Assembly: GCA_030599175.1 (NCBI GenBank)
Contig: JAUVON010000182.1
Coordinates: forward strand, 1-6,009
Reading direction: 5' to 3'
Length of the DNA: 6,009 nucleotides
Origin: Desulfobulbaceae bacterium
GTDB taxonomy: Bacteria > Desulfobacterota > Desulfobulbia > Desulfobulbales > Desulfocapsaceae
Positions within the stretch are counted from its first letter, which is position 1. Every line of letters begins with the position of its first letter. Under the pieces are notes generated by a model. That model was not told the origin of the DNA and searched no databases. It worked only from the letters and a program-made list of their open reading frames with translations. Positions 1 to 6,009 of this stretch are shown here, in pieces. A program made the translations under genes and the position numbers.

Positions 1-66
1 AGAACAATAATGTAATAAAAAAATGGAAAAATTACAAAAATGTCAAATGTTCTGTTGTGTGAAATG

Positions 67-101
67 ATGTCTTAAAACATGCAACCTATTGTAATTACAA
101 T
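67..101. promoter_or_regulatory. Pair of palindromes upstream of glnD, possible operator or activator sites
   Basis: Two 14-bp inverted repeats sit side by side. The first, ATGTCTTAAAACAT at 67-80, has one mismatched pair. The second, ATTGTAATTACAAT at 88-101, is perfect. Their centres (73.5 and 94.5) are 21 bp apart, about two helical turns, so proteins bound to both would lie on the same face of the DNA. They lie roughly 55 and 76 bp upstream of the start site predicted from the sigma-54-like promoter at 124-139. The half-site TGTAA(T) recurs at 11-16, as ATTACA at 31-36, and at 105-109. The two palindromes differ in sequence and neither matches the NtrC consensus I know, so the binding protein is unknown. 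Such palindromes also arise by chance in AT-rich DNA. Confidence 0.3.
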
Positions 102-123
102 TATTGTAAGTTATCCGCCGGGA

Positions 124-139
124 TGGCACGTATATTGGA
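124..139 (+). promoter_or_regulatory. Near-consensus sigma-54 (RpoN) promoter for glnD
   Basis: The sequence is TGGCACG-N4-TTGGA. The -24 element TGGCACG is a perfect match to the sigma-54 consensus (TGGCACG-N4-TTGC). The distance from its GG to the -12 element is correct. The -12 element reads TTGG where TTGC is expected, a mismatch at a well-conserved base. Transcription would start near 150, giving a leader of about 50 nt before the glnD start. RpoN control fits the nitrogen-signalling role of GlnD. The -12 mismatch is the main reason for doubt. Confidence 0.5.
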
Positions 140-179
140 GTATATGCTGATCAGAAAAGCAATCAATGAAGGGATCGCA

Positions 180-212
180 ATGAACAAGGCAGGGATACGG
201 TGCAGTGCATGA
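180..212 (+). other. Possible 10-codon upstream ORF overlapping the glnD start
   Basis: An ATG at 180 is preceded by GAAGGGA (168-174) with a 5-nt spacer. It opens a reading frame of ten codons (MNKAGIRCSA) that ends in TGA at 210-212. This stop overlaps the ATG at 209 in the glnD frame as ATGA, the classic geometry of translational coupling. The same frame is open further upstream to 63, with an ATG at 123, but that start would lie upstream of the predicted transcription start. The peptide is not recognisable. It may be a translated leader that feeds ribosomes to glnD, or a chance ORF. Confidence 0.25.
187..195 (+). promoter_or_regulatory. Ribosome binding site deciding the glnD start
   Basis: AGGCAGGGA lies 4 nt before the GTG at 200 and 13 nt before the in-frame ATG at 209. 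The spacing favours GTG 200. ATG 209 would need coupling to the small upstream ORF. The glnD frame is closed by a stop at 167-169, so these are the realistic starts. Confidence 0.45.
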
Positions 213-2803
213 TCTCAAAATTTCGGACTGAATATCAGAGCCTGGAAAAACTGTGGCAGCAGGGAACCGGCGGGGGCGAGCCACTTCGTGAATACAGCAT
301 GCTTGTTGACAGGTTTCTTGTCAGCTGTTTCCACAAGATAGACGCGGAGAATAAAGAAACCTCTGTTGCCCTGGTAGCCCTTGGTGGATATGGTCGCCAG
401 GAGCTTTTCCCCAGGTCTGATATTGATTTAATGATTCTTTATCGATCCGAATATAGAGAGGTCGGCAAGGTTGCTGACTCCATTCTCTATCCGCTCTGGG
501 ATACGGGTCTTGAGGTCGGTCACGGGGTGCGAAGTGTTGAGGAGTCGATCAGCCATGCGGCGGAGGACTATTTTTTCCGGGTGGCCCTGCTCGATGCTCG
601 ATTGATCTGTGGGTCGGCTGATCTGTTTGAGGAGTTGAAGAGCATTTACAGGAGTCGTTTTGTTGATGGTCATCGGGAAGAGTTCGTTATGGAGATGAAG
701 TCTCATCGTATTGCCCGTCGCAGGCGATTCGGGACTCACAGTTACCTTCTTGAGCCCAATATTAAAGAGGGTCGGGGGGGAATGCGGGATGTTCAGACCA
801 TGCTCTGGACAGCGCGGGTTGTCTACGGCTTGACCGGACTGGAGGATATGGTCAGTGCCGGTCTGCTGCTTGATGAAGAGAAGAAAGATTTCATTGATGG
901 TCTGGAAATGCTGATTCGCCTTCGTACCTTTCTTCACTATCTCAGTAAGCGGAAAAATGATCAGCTCTATTTTGAACAGCAGGAGGAGGTGGCAGAAGCG
1001 TTTGGTTATCGGGCGAAAAACGGTGTTCTTGCGGTGGAAGATTTCATGCGCGATGTGTATGGTTGTCTTCAAAATATTTCAGTCATTACCGATCTCTTTT
1101 TCGATCATGTTGATGAGGTGCTTGGGCTTTTGGCAGGCAGTGCAGAGATTCCTGATAAGGTTGTGGAAAAGGGGATCGAGGTTCGCAGGGGAAAAGTTCA
1201 TCTTACCGCCAGAACTGCCCAGTTGCAGATGAAGCCGCATATTCTTATTCGTCTGTTTCTGGTAATGGCTCGTACAGGGCTGCCCCTTCATCATGGAACT
1301 CGTAAGATAATTCGCGGATATCTTCACCTTGTTGACGACAAGGTACGTTCTTCCCCGCGGCTTGCTGGTACTTTTTTTAATATTATGTTTGAGGCACAGG
1401 ATGTCTTTGCAGTATTGGAAGCGATGCTGGAAACCGGGGTTCTGCCGTCGTGTATTCCTGAGTTTTCGCGAATCATTACCCTCGCTCAATATGATGTATA
1501 TCATATTTATACCGTGGATCGTCATTCATTGCAGACTGTGGCTGAGTTGAAGCAGCAGGCAAAAGAGATGAAGGGGGTGCACCACAATGTGAAATCGCAG
1601 AAGGTTCTTTATCTTGGTGCGCTTCTGCATGATGTCGGTAAAGGGTCAGGTCGGGATCACTCTGTCGAGGGTTCCGGGCTCGCTGCTGCTGCAGGAAAAC
1701 GGCTTGGCTTGAGTGAAGGGGACTGCGATTCTCTGGCATTTGTTGTCAGGCATCATCTTTTTATTCCTGAAAATGCACTGCGAAGAGATCTAAATGATTC
1801 TCTTTTTATTCAAAGATGCGCCGAAACCATCGGTGACCTGGATAAGTTGTCAATGCTTTACCTGATCTCCGTTGCTGATTCAAAGGCAACCGGACCATCT
1901 GCCTGGAGTGACTGGAAGGCGGCTTTGATGGAGGAACTCTATTATAAGGTGTATTCATATTTTGACTCGCGTCGCAAGGGGAGCACTGAAGCTGCTGTAC
2001 CTGAAGAGCATGCGGGGCAGGGGGTTGAATGGCTGCGTGATCAGGCCGGAGCGCAGCTGAATGGAGAGAGCGGAGTCAGGGTGGATATGGCCGTCCTTTC
2101 CGAGGACTATATGCTCTCCTTTGCGCCTGAGGTTATTGCCCGACATATCTTGATTCACAGGGACAACTACCCGCTATTACGGCAGAAGTCGTTGGTAAAG
2201 GCTGATGAAGGTACTGATAGCTGGTCATTGCTTATTATGGCTGCCGATCGTCCAGGGTTGCTGGCAAAGATTTGTGGAGTGATGGCGCTGAATAACCTGG
2301 CAGTAATCAGAGCACAGATTTTCACCTGGGAGGATGGCACCGTTGTCGATGTGCTTGATGTGAGACCGACTGATGGCCTTGGCTTTGCTGAAAAAGACTG
2401 GCAGGCCCTTAATGATGATCTGGATAAAGCTATTTGTCATCGGTTGGGTTTGGGGCATCGGCTGCACAGTAAGCTGTCTTCCGGGTACCCTTGTCGGCGC
2501 GACCTGATTGGAGAGATGGCGACCAAGGTGCTGATCGATAATAAAAGCTCAGACGTCTATTCGGTTATCGAGGTCTATTCAGTTGATCTGCCGGGTCAGC
2601 TTTATCGTATTACGCAGATGCTGGCGGATTTTGGCATGAATATCCATAAAGCCTATATTGCTACAGAGGTCGGTCAGCTTATTGATGTTTTTTATGTGCT
2701 CGATGATCGCGGGAAAAAGCTGACTGATACAGAATTTCAGCAGGAAATAACTCATGGTCTGCTTCATTCTGTTGATTGTTCTGTTGGTCAGGGTGCTGTA
2801 TGA
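200..2803 (+). CDS. glnD: Bifunctional PII uridylyltransferase / uridylyl-removing enzyme GlnD
   Basis: GlnD senses glutamine. It adds UMP to the PII protein when glutamine is low and removes it when glutamine is high; it is cytoplasmic. The 867-residue protein has the whole family architecture. The nucleotidyltransferase core is at about 57-80, with ALGGYGRQELFPRSDIDL and catalytic Asp74 and Asp76. The GlnD signature EPNIKEGRGGMRDVQT is at 185-200. The HD hydrolase domain spans about 435-565, with DRH at 440-442, LLHDVGKG at 475-482, RDH at 485-487, RHH at 517-519 and VADSKATG near 558-565. Two C-terminal ACT domains begin with LLIMAADRPGLL (about 677-688) and VIEVYSVDLPGQLYRI (about 789-804). 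Length is close to the E. coli enzyme (about 890) and all catalytic motifs look intact. The start is GTG 200 (better Shine-Dalgarno spacing) or ATG 209, three residues shorter. glnA follows 147 bp downstream on the same strand. A sigma-54-like promoter lies upstream. Confidence 0.97.
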   Translation: MQCMISKFRTEYQSLEKLWQQGTGGGEPLREYSMLVDRFLVSCFHKIDAENKETSVALVALGGYGRQELFPRSDIDLMILYRSEYREVGKVADSILYPLWDTGLEVGHGVRSVEESISHAAEDYFFRVALLDARLICGSADLFEELKSIYRSRFVDGHREEFVMEMKSHRIARRRRFGTHSYLLEPNIKEGRGGMRDVQTMLWTARVVYGLTGLEDMVSAGLLLDEEKKDFIDGLEMLIRLRTFLHYLSKRKNDQLYFEQQEEVAEAFGYRAKNGVLAVEDFMRDVYGCLQNISVITDLFFDHVDEVLGLLAGSAEIPDKVVEKGIEVRRGKVHLTARTAQLQMKPHILIRLFLVMARTGLPLHHGTRKIIRGYLHLVDDKVRSSPRLAGTFFNIMFEAQDVFAVLEAMLETGVLPSCIPEFSRIITLAQYDVYHIYTVDRHSLQTVAELKQQAKEMKGVHHNVKSQKVLYLGALLHDVGKGSGRDHSVEGSGLAAAAGKRLGLSEGDCDSLAFVVRHHLFIPENALRRDLNDSLFIQRCAETIGDLDKLSMLYLISVADSKATGPSAWSDWKAALMEELYYKVYSYFDSRRKGSTEAAVPEEHAGQGVEWLRDQAGAQLNGESGVRVDMAVLSEDYMLSFAPEVIARHILIHRDNYPLLRQKSLVKADEGTDSWSLLIMAADRPGLLAKICGVMALNNLAVIRAQIFTWEDGTVVDVLDVRPTDGLGFAEKDWQALNDDLDKAICHRLGLGHRLHSKLSSGYPCRRDLIGEMATKVLIDNKSSDVYSVIEVYSVDLPGQLYRITQMLADFGMNIHKAYIATEVGQLIDVFYVLDDRGKKLTDTEFQQEITHGLLHSVDCSVGQGAV

Positions 2804-2849
2804 GAAGCGTATAAAAATAACAAAGATGTAAGAAAAAATGATTTGCCTG

Positions 2850-2877
2850 TTGTAAAACCTGTCAGAAATGTTATTTA
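2850..2877 (+). promoter_or_regulatory. Candidate sigma-70-type promoter for glnA
   Basis: In the AT-rich gap between glnD and glnA, TTGTAA (2850-2855) and TATTTA (2872-2877) are separated by 16 bp, a fair -35/-10 pair. Transcription would start near 2884, leaving a leader of about 65 nt. I found no GG/GC pair at sigma-54 spacing in this gap and no convincing terminator after glnD, so read-through from glnD is also possible. AT-rich DNA yields such matches easily. Confidence 0.25.
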
Positions 2878-2934
2878 AATGCGATTGGTTTGGTAAGTAA
2901 AAAAAGGCTGATTGCAACAAAATTATACTGAAAA

Positions 2935-2941
2935 AAGGAGA
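2935..2941 (+). promoter_or_regulatory. Strong Shine-Dalgarno sequence of glnA
   Basis: AAGGAGA lies 9 nt before the ATG at 2951 and is the clearest ribosome binding site in the window. It fixes the glnA start and suggests high expression. Confidence 0.8.
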
Positions 2942-2950
2942 GTGTGAAAA

Positions 2951-4279
2951 ATGACTAGAGAACAAATAATGAAAATAATTGAAGAAGAAAATATTCAGTT
3001 TTTTCGCCTTCAATTTGTGGATATCTTCGGTTTTATGAAGAATGTCGCCATTCCCAAGAGTCAGATTGGCAAAGCTCTGGACGGGGACATGATGTTTGAT
3101 GGTTCCTCAATTGACGGCTTTGTGCGTATTGATGAATCTGATATGTATCTCAAGCCGGACTATGATTCTTTTACTGTTCTTCCCTGGAGAAATAAGGACG
3201 GCATAGCTGCTGCCCGTATAATATGTGATGTATATAAGGCAGACGGGACTCCTTTTGAAGGATGTCCCCGGGTCAATCTCAAGCGCGTTCTGGCCGAGGC
3301 AAAAGCACTGGGCTACACTATGAATGTGGGAACCGAGGCTGAGTTTTTTCTCTTTGAAAGGGATGAAAAAGGTACACCTACAACAATTACCAACGATGTT
3401 GCCGGCTACTTTTCACTGGATCCCGAGGATATGGCCAACGATTGTCGCCGTGAAATTATCGAGGTGCTTGAACAGATGGGATTTGAGATTGAAGCATCCC
3501 ATCATGAGGTTGCCGAAGGTCAGCACGAGATCAATTTTAAATATTCCGATGCCCTTGAGGCAGCGGATAATACCGTAACATTCAAGTGGGTGGTGAAATC
3601 CGTTGCCGCAAAGTATAACCTGCACGCAACCTTTATGCCCAAACCGATTTTCGGCGTAAACGGATCTGGTATGCATACCAACCAGTCTCTCTTTAATCTC
3701 GATGGCACCAATGCGTTCTTTGATGAGAGTGATGAGTTGCAGCTTTCAAAGGTGGCCTATTCATATATTGCCGGTTCTCTGAAAAACGCACGTGGTTTTG
3801 CCGCGGTTACCAATCCACTGGTTAACTCCTATAAGCGTCTTGTGCCAGGGTATGAGGCACCTGTTTATGCTGCATGGTCGGCCTCCAACCGCTCTGCTCT
3901 TATCCGGATTCCCGCTGCCCGCGGTCTTTCCACCCGGACGGAGATCCGTTGCCCGGATCCGGCTGCCAACCCGTATCTGGCTCTGGCGATGATGCTCAAT
4001 TCAGGTCTTGACGGTGTAAAGAATAATCTTACTCCACCGGATGAAGTGGCCCAGGATATATTCAAGATGACTGCTGCTGAAATGGAAGAGGAGGGTATCA
4101 GCGTTATGCCCTCAAATCTGCAGGAAGCGATAGATGAGCTGAAAGCCAGTCCAATTGCCAAAGATACCCTGGGACCACATATTTTCAGGAAGTATATTCA
4201 AGCAAAGGAGAAGGAATGGGATCGTTTCAGGACTGCGGTTACCGATTGGGAGATTAAGGAGTATCTTACTGTTTATTAA
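2951..4279 (+). CDS. glnA: Glutamine synthetase, type I-alpha (short, Bacillus-like class)
   Basis: It makes glutamine from glutamate, ammonia and ATP in the cytoplasm as a dodecamer, the main entry of ammonium. Visible motifs in order: FDGSSIDGF at 49-57 (catalytic Asp50), the metal-ligand strand GTEAEFF at 127-133 (Glu129, Glu131), EVAEGQHEI at 186-194, the ATP/metal loop NGSGMH at 237-242, NPLVNSYKRLVPGYEAP at 288-304 with flap Glu302, LIRIP at 317-321, and RTEIRCPDPAANPYLA at 329-344. Length (442) and sequence follow B. subtilis GlnA (444 residues). The roughly 25-residue insertion of the beta class after EFFLF is absent. The adenylylation loop NLYDLPPE of enteric GS is replaced by DIFKMTAAE (369-377), with Phe371 at or next to the modified Tyr. 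Arg59 matches the feedback-relay Arg62 of B. subtilis GS. Regulation by feedback rather than adenylylation is therefore inferred. The gene follows glnD and ends at a strong terminator. Confidence 0.97.
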   Translation: MTREQIMKIIEEENIQFFRLQFVDIFGFMKNVAIPKSQIGKALDGDMMFDGSSIDGFVRIDESDMYLKPDYDSFTVLPWRNKDGIAAARIICDVYKADGTPFEGCPRVNLKRVLAEAKALGYTMNVGTEAEFFLFERDEKGTPTTITNDVAGYFSLDPEDMANDCRREIIEVLEQMGFEIEASHHEVAEGQHEINFKYSDALEAADNTVTFKWVVKSVAAKYNLHATFMPKPIFGVNGSGMHTNQSLFNLDGTNAFFDESDELQLSKVAYSYIAGSLKNARGFAAVTNPLVNSYKRLVPGYEAPVYAAWSASNRSALIRIPAARGLSTRTEIRCPDPAANPYLALAMMLNSGLDGVKNNLTPPDEVAQDIFKMTAAEMEEEGISVMPSNLQEAIDELKASPIAKDTLGPHIFRKYIQAKEKEWDRFRTAVTDWEIKEYLTVY

Positions 4280-4313
4280 ATCGGTTCTGAAAAGTTTTGA
4301 TAGTGTGTTGTCC

Positions 4314-4348
4314 GCCCGCATTCCTGCATAAGGTGTGCGGGCTTTTTT
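4314..4348 (+). terminator. Intrinsic terminator after glnA
   Basis: GCCCGCA (4314-4320) pairs with TGCGGGC (4336-4342). The stem can continue through a T-G pair, one T-T mismatch and CCT/AGG (4323-4325 with 4331-4333), leaving a 5-nt loop. Six T follow directly (4343-4348). It lies 34 nt after the glnA stop and separates the nitrogen genes from the next unit. Confidence 0.9.
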
Positions 4349-4442
4349 GTACCTGTGCCATGGAACAACAGCTCTTGCCAATTTCTCTCTTTATAAGTAG
4401 TGTCTGTTGCAGTTATTTAATCCTCATTTGAACACTTTGAAA

Positions 4443-4925
4443 ATGGTCTGGCTGAAAAAGAAAAAACAGAAAGTTGTAGCTGCAGTTCTACCCGGTATCA
4501 TGCGTGAACGGGGGTGGGAAACGCAGCTTGACCTTCACTCCATTTTTCCCCGGTGGGTTGACCTGGTGGATGCGGAGGTGAGTGATCATGCCCTGCCTCT
4601 GAAAATTGTCCGCGGCACCCTGTGGCTGGAGGTCGAAAATTCTTCCTGGCTGCAGGATTTGCAATACCGGAAAATGGAGTTGCTGGATACCCTCAATCAG
4701 TCCCTCAGGCTTTCCAGGCTCAATGATATTAAAATGGTTTTGCCCGTTGGCAGGAAGAAAGGCAAAAAAGTACCCGATCGTTCTGTGCGTTTTGTCAAAC
4801 CGGATGAGGCAAAAATAGCAGCTTTCGAGCAGCAGGTAAGCTGTATTGCGGATGAAGAGTGTAGGGAAGCATTGATGCAGTTCTGGTATCTTTCACATGC
4901 CTGCAAGATTAAAGACAAAAAATAA
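4443..4925 (+). CDS. DUF721 / DciA-like protein, putative replicative helicase loader
   Basis: This is a 160-residue basic protein with the DUF721 (DciA) core at about 10-100. It has an N-terminal helix ending in RERGW, then FPRWVDLVDAEVSDHALPLKI (35-55), the strand GTLWLEVENSSWLQDLQYRK (58-77), a long helix, and LNDIKMVL (93-100). The pattern W-x-x-x-V, then a strand of the form LxLEVxxSxWxxxL, is typical of the family. DciA proteins load or stimulate the DnaB helicase in bacteria that lack DnaC or DnaI. That role is known for some members only and is inferred here. The C-terminal part (about 118-155) is helical and ends in a Lys-rich tail. The start is uncertain: ATG 4443 is the only ATG, but TTG at 4407 would add 12 residues, and neither has a good Shine-Dalgarno sequence. 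The stop overlaps the next start as TAATG, so translation is probably coupled. Confidence 0.8.
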   Translation: MVWLKKKKQKVVAAVLPGIMRERGWETQLDLHSIFPRWVDLVDAEVSDHALPLKIVRGTLWLEVENSSWLQDLQYRKMELLDTLNQSLRLSRLNDIKMVLPVGRKKGKKVPDRSVRFVKPDEAKIAAFEQQVSCIADEECREALMQFWYLSHACKIKDKK

Positions 4926-6009
4926 TGTTACATCAAAATATCCTGAGCGCCATAGGCAACACCCCTCTTATACGAATTAACCGGATTTTTAAAAGTGATA
5001 CCGTTGAAATGTACGGTAAGCTGGAGTCGAGCAATCCCGGTGGCTCCGTTAAAGAGAGAATCTCTCTCTCTATGATTGAGGCGGGTGAGGCAAGTGGGGA
5101 ACTGACGGCGGAGAAAATAGTACTTGAGGCTACAAGTGGAAATACAGGTATCGGCCTCGCCATGGTCTGTGCCGCCAAAGGATATCGTTGCCTTCTGGTG
5201 ATGCCCGAGTCTGCATCCATTGAACGGAGGAAGATCATGCAGGCCTATGGCGCGGAAATTCTTCTGACCCCGGCTAAAAGAGCGACAGATGGTGCGATAG
5301 AAAAAGCATACGCCCTGGCCAGGGAGTTTCCTGGTCGATACTTCCTGACAGATCAGTTCAATAATGAAGCCAACTGGCAGGCACATTATGATCGAACCGC
5401 ACCTGAAATCTGGCAGCAGACTGAAGGTCGGGTTACCCATCTGGTGGCCACCCTGGGCACTTCAGGTACAGTTATGGGACTGTGTCGCTGGTATAATGAA
5501 TTCCAGCCCCACGTGAAAATCATTGCAGTGGAGCCTCACCTGGGACACAAAATCCAGGGACTTAAAAATATGAAGGAGTCGTATAAGCCTGAAATATTTG
5601 ATAAAAATGTCCCTGATGAAGTCTTGAAAGTTGATGATGAACCCGCTTTTGAGATGGCCAGAAATCTTGCCAGGCAGGAGGGTATACTGGTCGGGATGAG
5701 CAGTGGGGCGGCCATGTCGGTTGCAATCAATTTTAGTATAACGCTTGATAATGGGCTTGTGGTGGTGATGCTGCCCGATAGTGGAGAGCGCTACCTGAGT
5801 ACGCCTCTTTTTACTCCTCCCCAAAGGGAAGAGAAAAAGGATCAGCTCTTTTTCTATAATACCATGAGCAAGAAAAAGGAGTTGTTTGTACCCCGGCAGG
5901 AGGGGAAGGTCACGTTCTATTCTTGTGGTCCAACTGCATACGAATTTGCAGATCTGCAGCTTTGCCGCAGGTTTGTTGTCTCTGATCTCATTGGTCGCAC
6001 CCTGGAGGC
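4925..6009 (+). CDS. Cysteine synthase fused to a CysRS-like domain (3' end outside window)
   Basis: Residues 1-300 form a complete fold-type II PLP enzyme of the CysK/CysM family, which makes cysteine from an activated serine and sulfide. It has GNTPLIRI (11-18), NPGGSVKER with PLP-lysine Lys43, TSGNTGI (70-76), the phosphate-binding loop GTSGTVMG (178-185), HKIQGLKNM (208-216), MSSGAA (258-263) and PDSGERYLST (284-293). The frame then continues without a stop through a short charged linker (about 299-306) into LFFYNTMSKKKELFVP and FYSCGPTAYEFA. This is the N-terminal strand and zinc-ligand segment of cysteinyl-tRNA synthetase. Where CysRS has HIGH or HIGN, residues 343-346 read DLQL, so the ATP-binding motif is lost. 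The frame is still open at the window edge. No convincing internal ribosome site for a separate cysS start was found. The start codon overlaps the stop of the DUF721 gene. GLKNMKES..PEIFD recalls CysO/O-phosphoserine-type CysM, so the acceptor could be O-acetylserine or O-phosphoserine. Confidence 0.88.
   Translation, partial: MLHQNILSAIGNTPLIRINRIFKSDTVEMYGKLESSNPGGSVKERISLSMIEAGEASGELTAEKIVLEATSGNTGIGLAMVCAAKGYRCLLVMPESASIERRKIMQAYGAEILLTPAKRATDGAIEKAYALAREFPGRYFLTDQFNNEANWQAHYDRTAPEIWQQTEGRVTHLVATLGTSGTVMGLCRWYNEFQPHVKIIAVEPHLGHKIQGLKNMKESYKPEIFDKNVPDEVLKVDDEPAFEMARNLARQEGILVGMSSGAAMSVAINFSITLDNGLVVVMLPDSGERYLSTPLFTPPQREEKKDQLFFYNTMSKKKELFVPRQEGKVTFYSCGPTAYEFADLQLCRRFVVSDLIGRTLE

Noticed and set aside
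774..780. Run of seven G in glnD as a phase-variation tract
   Set aside because: It encodes the conserved GRGGM signature, the frame is intact, and seven bases is short for contingency loci.
2815..2876. Inverted repeat AAATAACA / TGTTATTT between glnD and glnA
   Set aside because: 8-bp AT-only type stem with a 46-nt loop and no T-run. Not a terminator or a convincing riboswitch.
2887..2918. Possible sigma-54 promoter before glnA (TTGGTTTGGTAAG ... GATTGCAAC)
   Set aside because: GG and GC elements are present, but their distances (26 and 21 bases for the two GGs) do not fit the fixed 11-base GG-to-GC step of sigma-54 promoters.
2921..2930. TATACT as a -10 element of glnA
   Set aside because: No -35 match 16-18 bp upstream, and the transcript would begin inside the Shine-Dalgarno region.
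4361..4380. TGGAACA ... CTTGCCA upstream of the DUF721 gene as a sigma-54 promoter
   Set aside because: The GG-to-GC distance is 14, not 11, and the -24 element is poor.
4375..4397. TTGCCA and TATAAG as a sigma-70 promoter for the DUF721 unit
   Set aside because: The spacer is only 11 bp, far from 16-18. TATAAG alone may be a -10 element, but no -35 was found at the right distance.
4928..5440. Long minus-strand open frames opposite the cysteine synthase, and similar ones opposite glnD and glnA
   Set aside because: They mirror strong conserved genes on the + strand, have no family motifs and no ribosome sites I could support.
5864..6009. Separate cysS gene starting at ATG 5864
   Set aside because: The CysRS first strand (LFFYNT) lies upstream of this ATG in the same frame, and the nearest purine-rich sequence (5833-5841) is over 20 nt away. 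A fusion explains the data better.

Overview
The window reads as a chromosomal segment of a Gram-negative bacterium. It most resembles a deltaproteobacterium / Desulfobacterota of the Desulfobulbales kind. That placement is an inference from mixed gene character (a GlnD of proteobacterial type beside a Bacillus-like type I-alpha glutamine synthetase, a short DciA/DUF721 protein and a cysteine synthase fused to a CysRS-like domain) and from moderate GC in coding DNA with very AT-rich intergenic DNA. It is not proven. All four genes lie on the + strand.

Layout. Positions 1-199 are AT-rich and non-coding apart from a possible tiny upstream ORF. They hold two palindromes whose centres are 21 bp apart and a near-consensus sigma-54 promoter (TGGCACG-N4-TTGG). 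Positions 200-2803 encode GlnD, the PII uridylyltransferase/uridylyl-removing enzyme, with nucleotidyltransferase, HD and two ACT domains. An AT-rich gap of 147 bp with a weak sigma-70-like promoter and a strong Shine-Dalgarno sequence leads to glnA (2951-4279), a 442-residue glutamine synthetase of the short alpha class. A well-formed intrinsic terminator (4314-4348) closes this nitrogen-assimilation block.

A second transcription unit follows: a DUF721/DciA-like protein (about 4443-4925), whose stop codon overlaps the start codon of a PLP-dependent cysteine synthase (4925 to beyond the window end). That reading frame does not stop after the cysteine synthase domain. It runs on into the start of a cysteinyl-tRNA synthetase catalytic domain and leaves the window still open.

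How the genes work together. glnD and glnA are both nitrogen-status genes, but this GS lacks the adenylylation tyrosine and the insertion of the beta class. GlnD/PII signalling here therefore probably does not control GS through GlnE, and feedback inhibition of GS is more likely. The most unusual item is the cysteine synthase-CysRS fusion: the CysRS part keeps the zinc-ligand Cys context (CGPTxY), but the ATP-binding HIGH motif reads DLQL. It is therefore either a non-aminoacylating paralogue or a redirected ligase/regulatory module.
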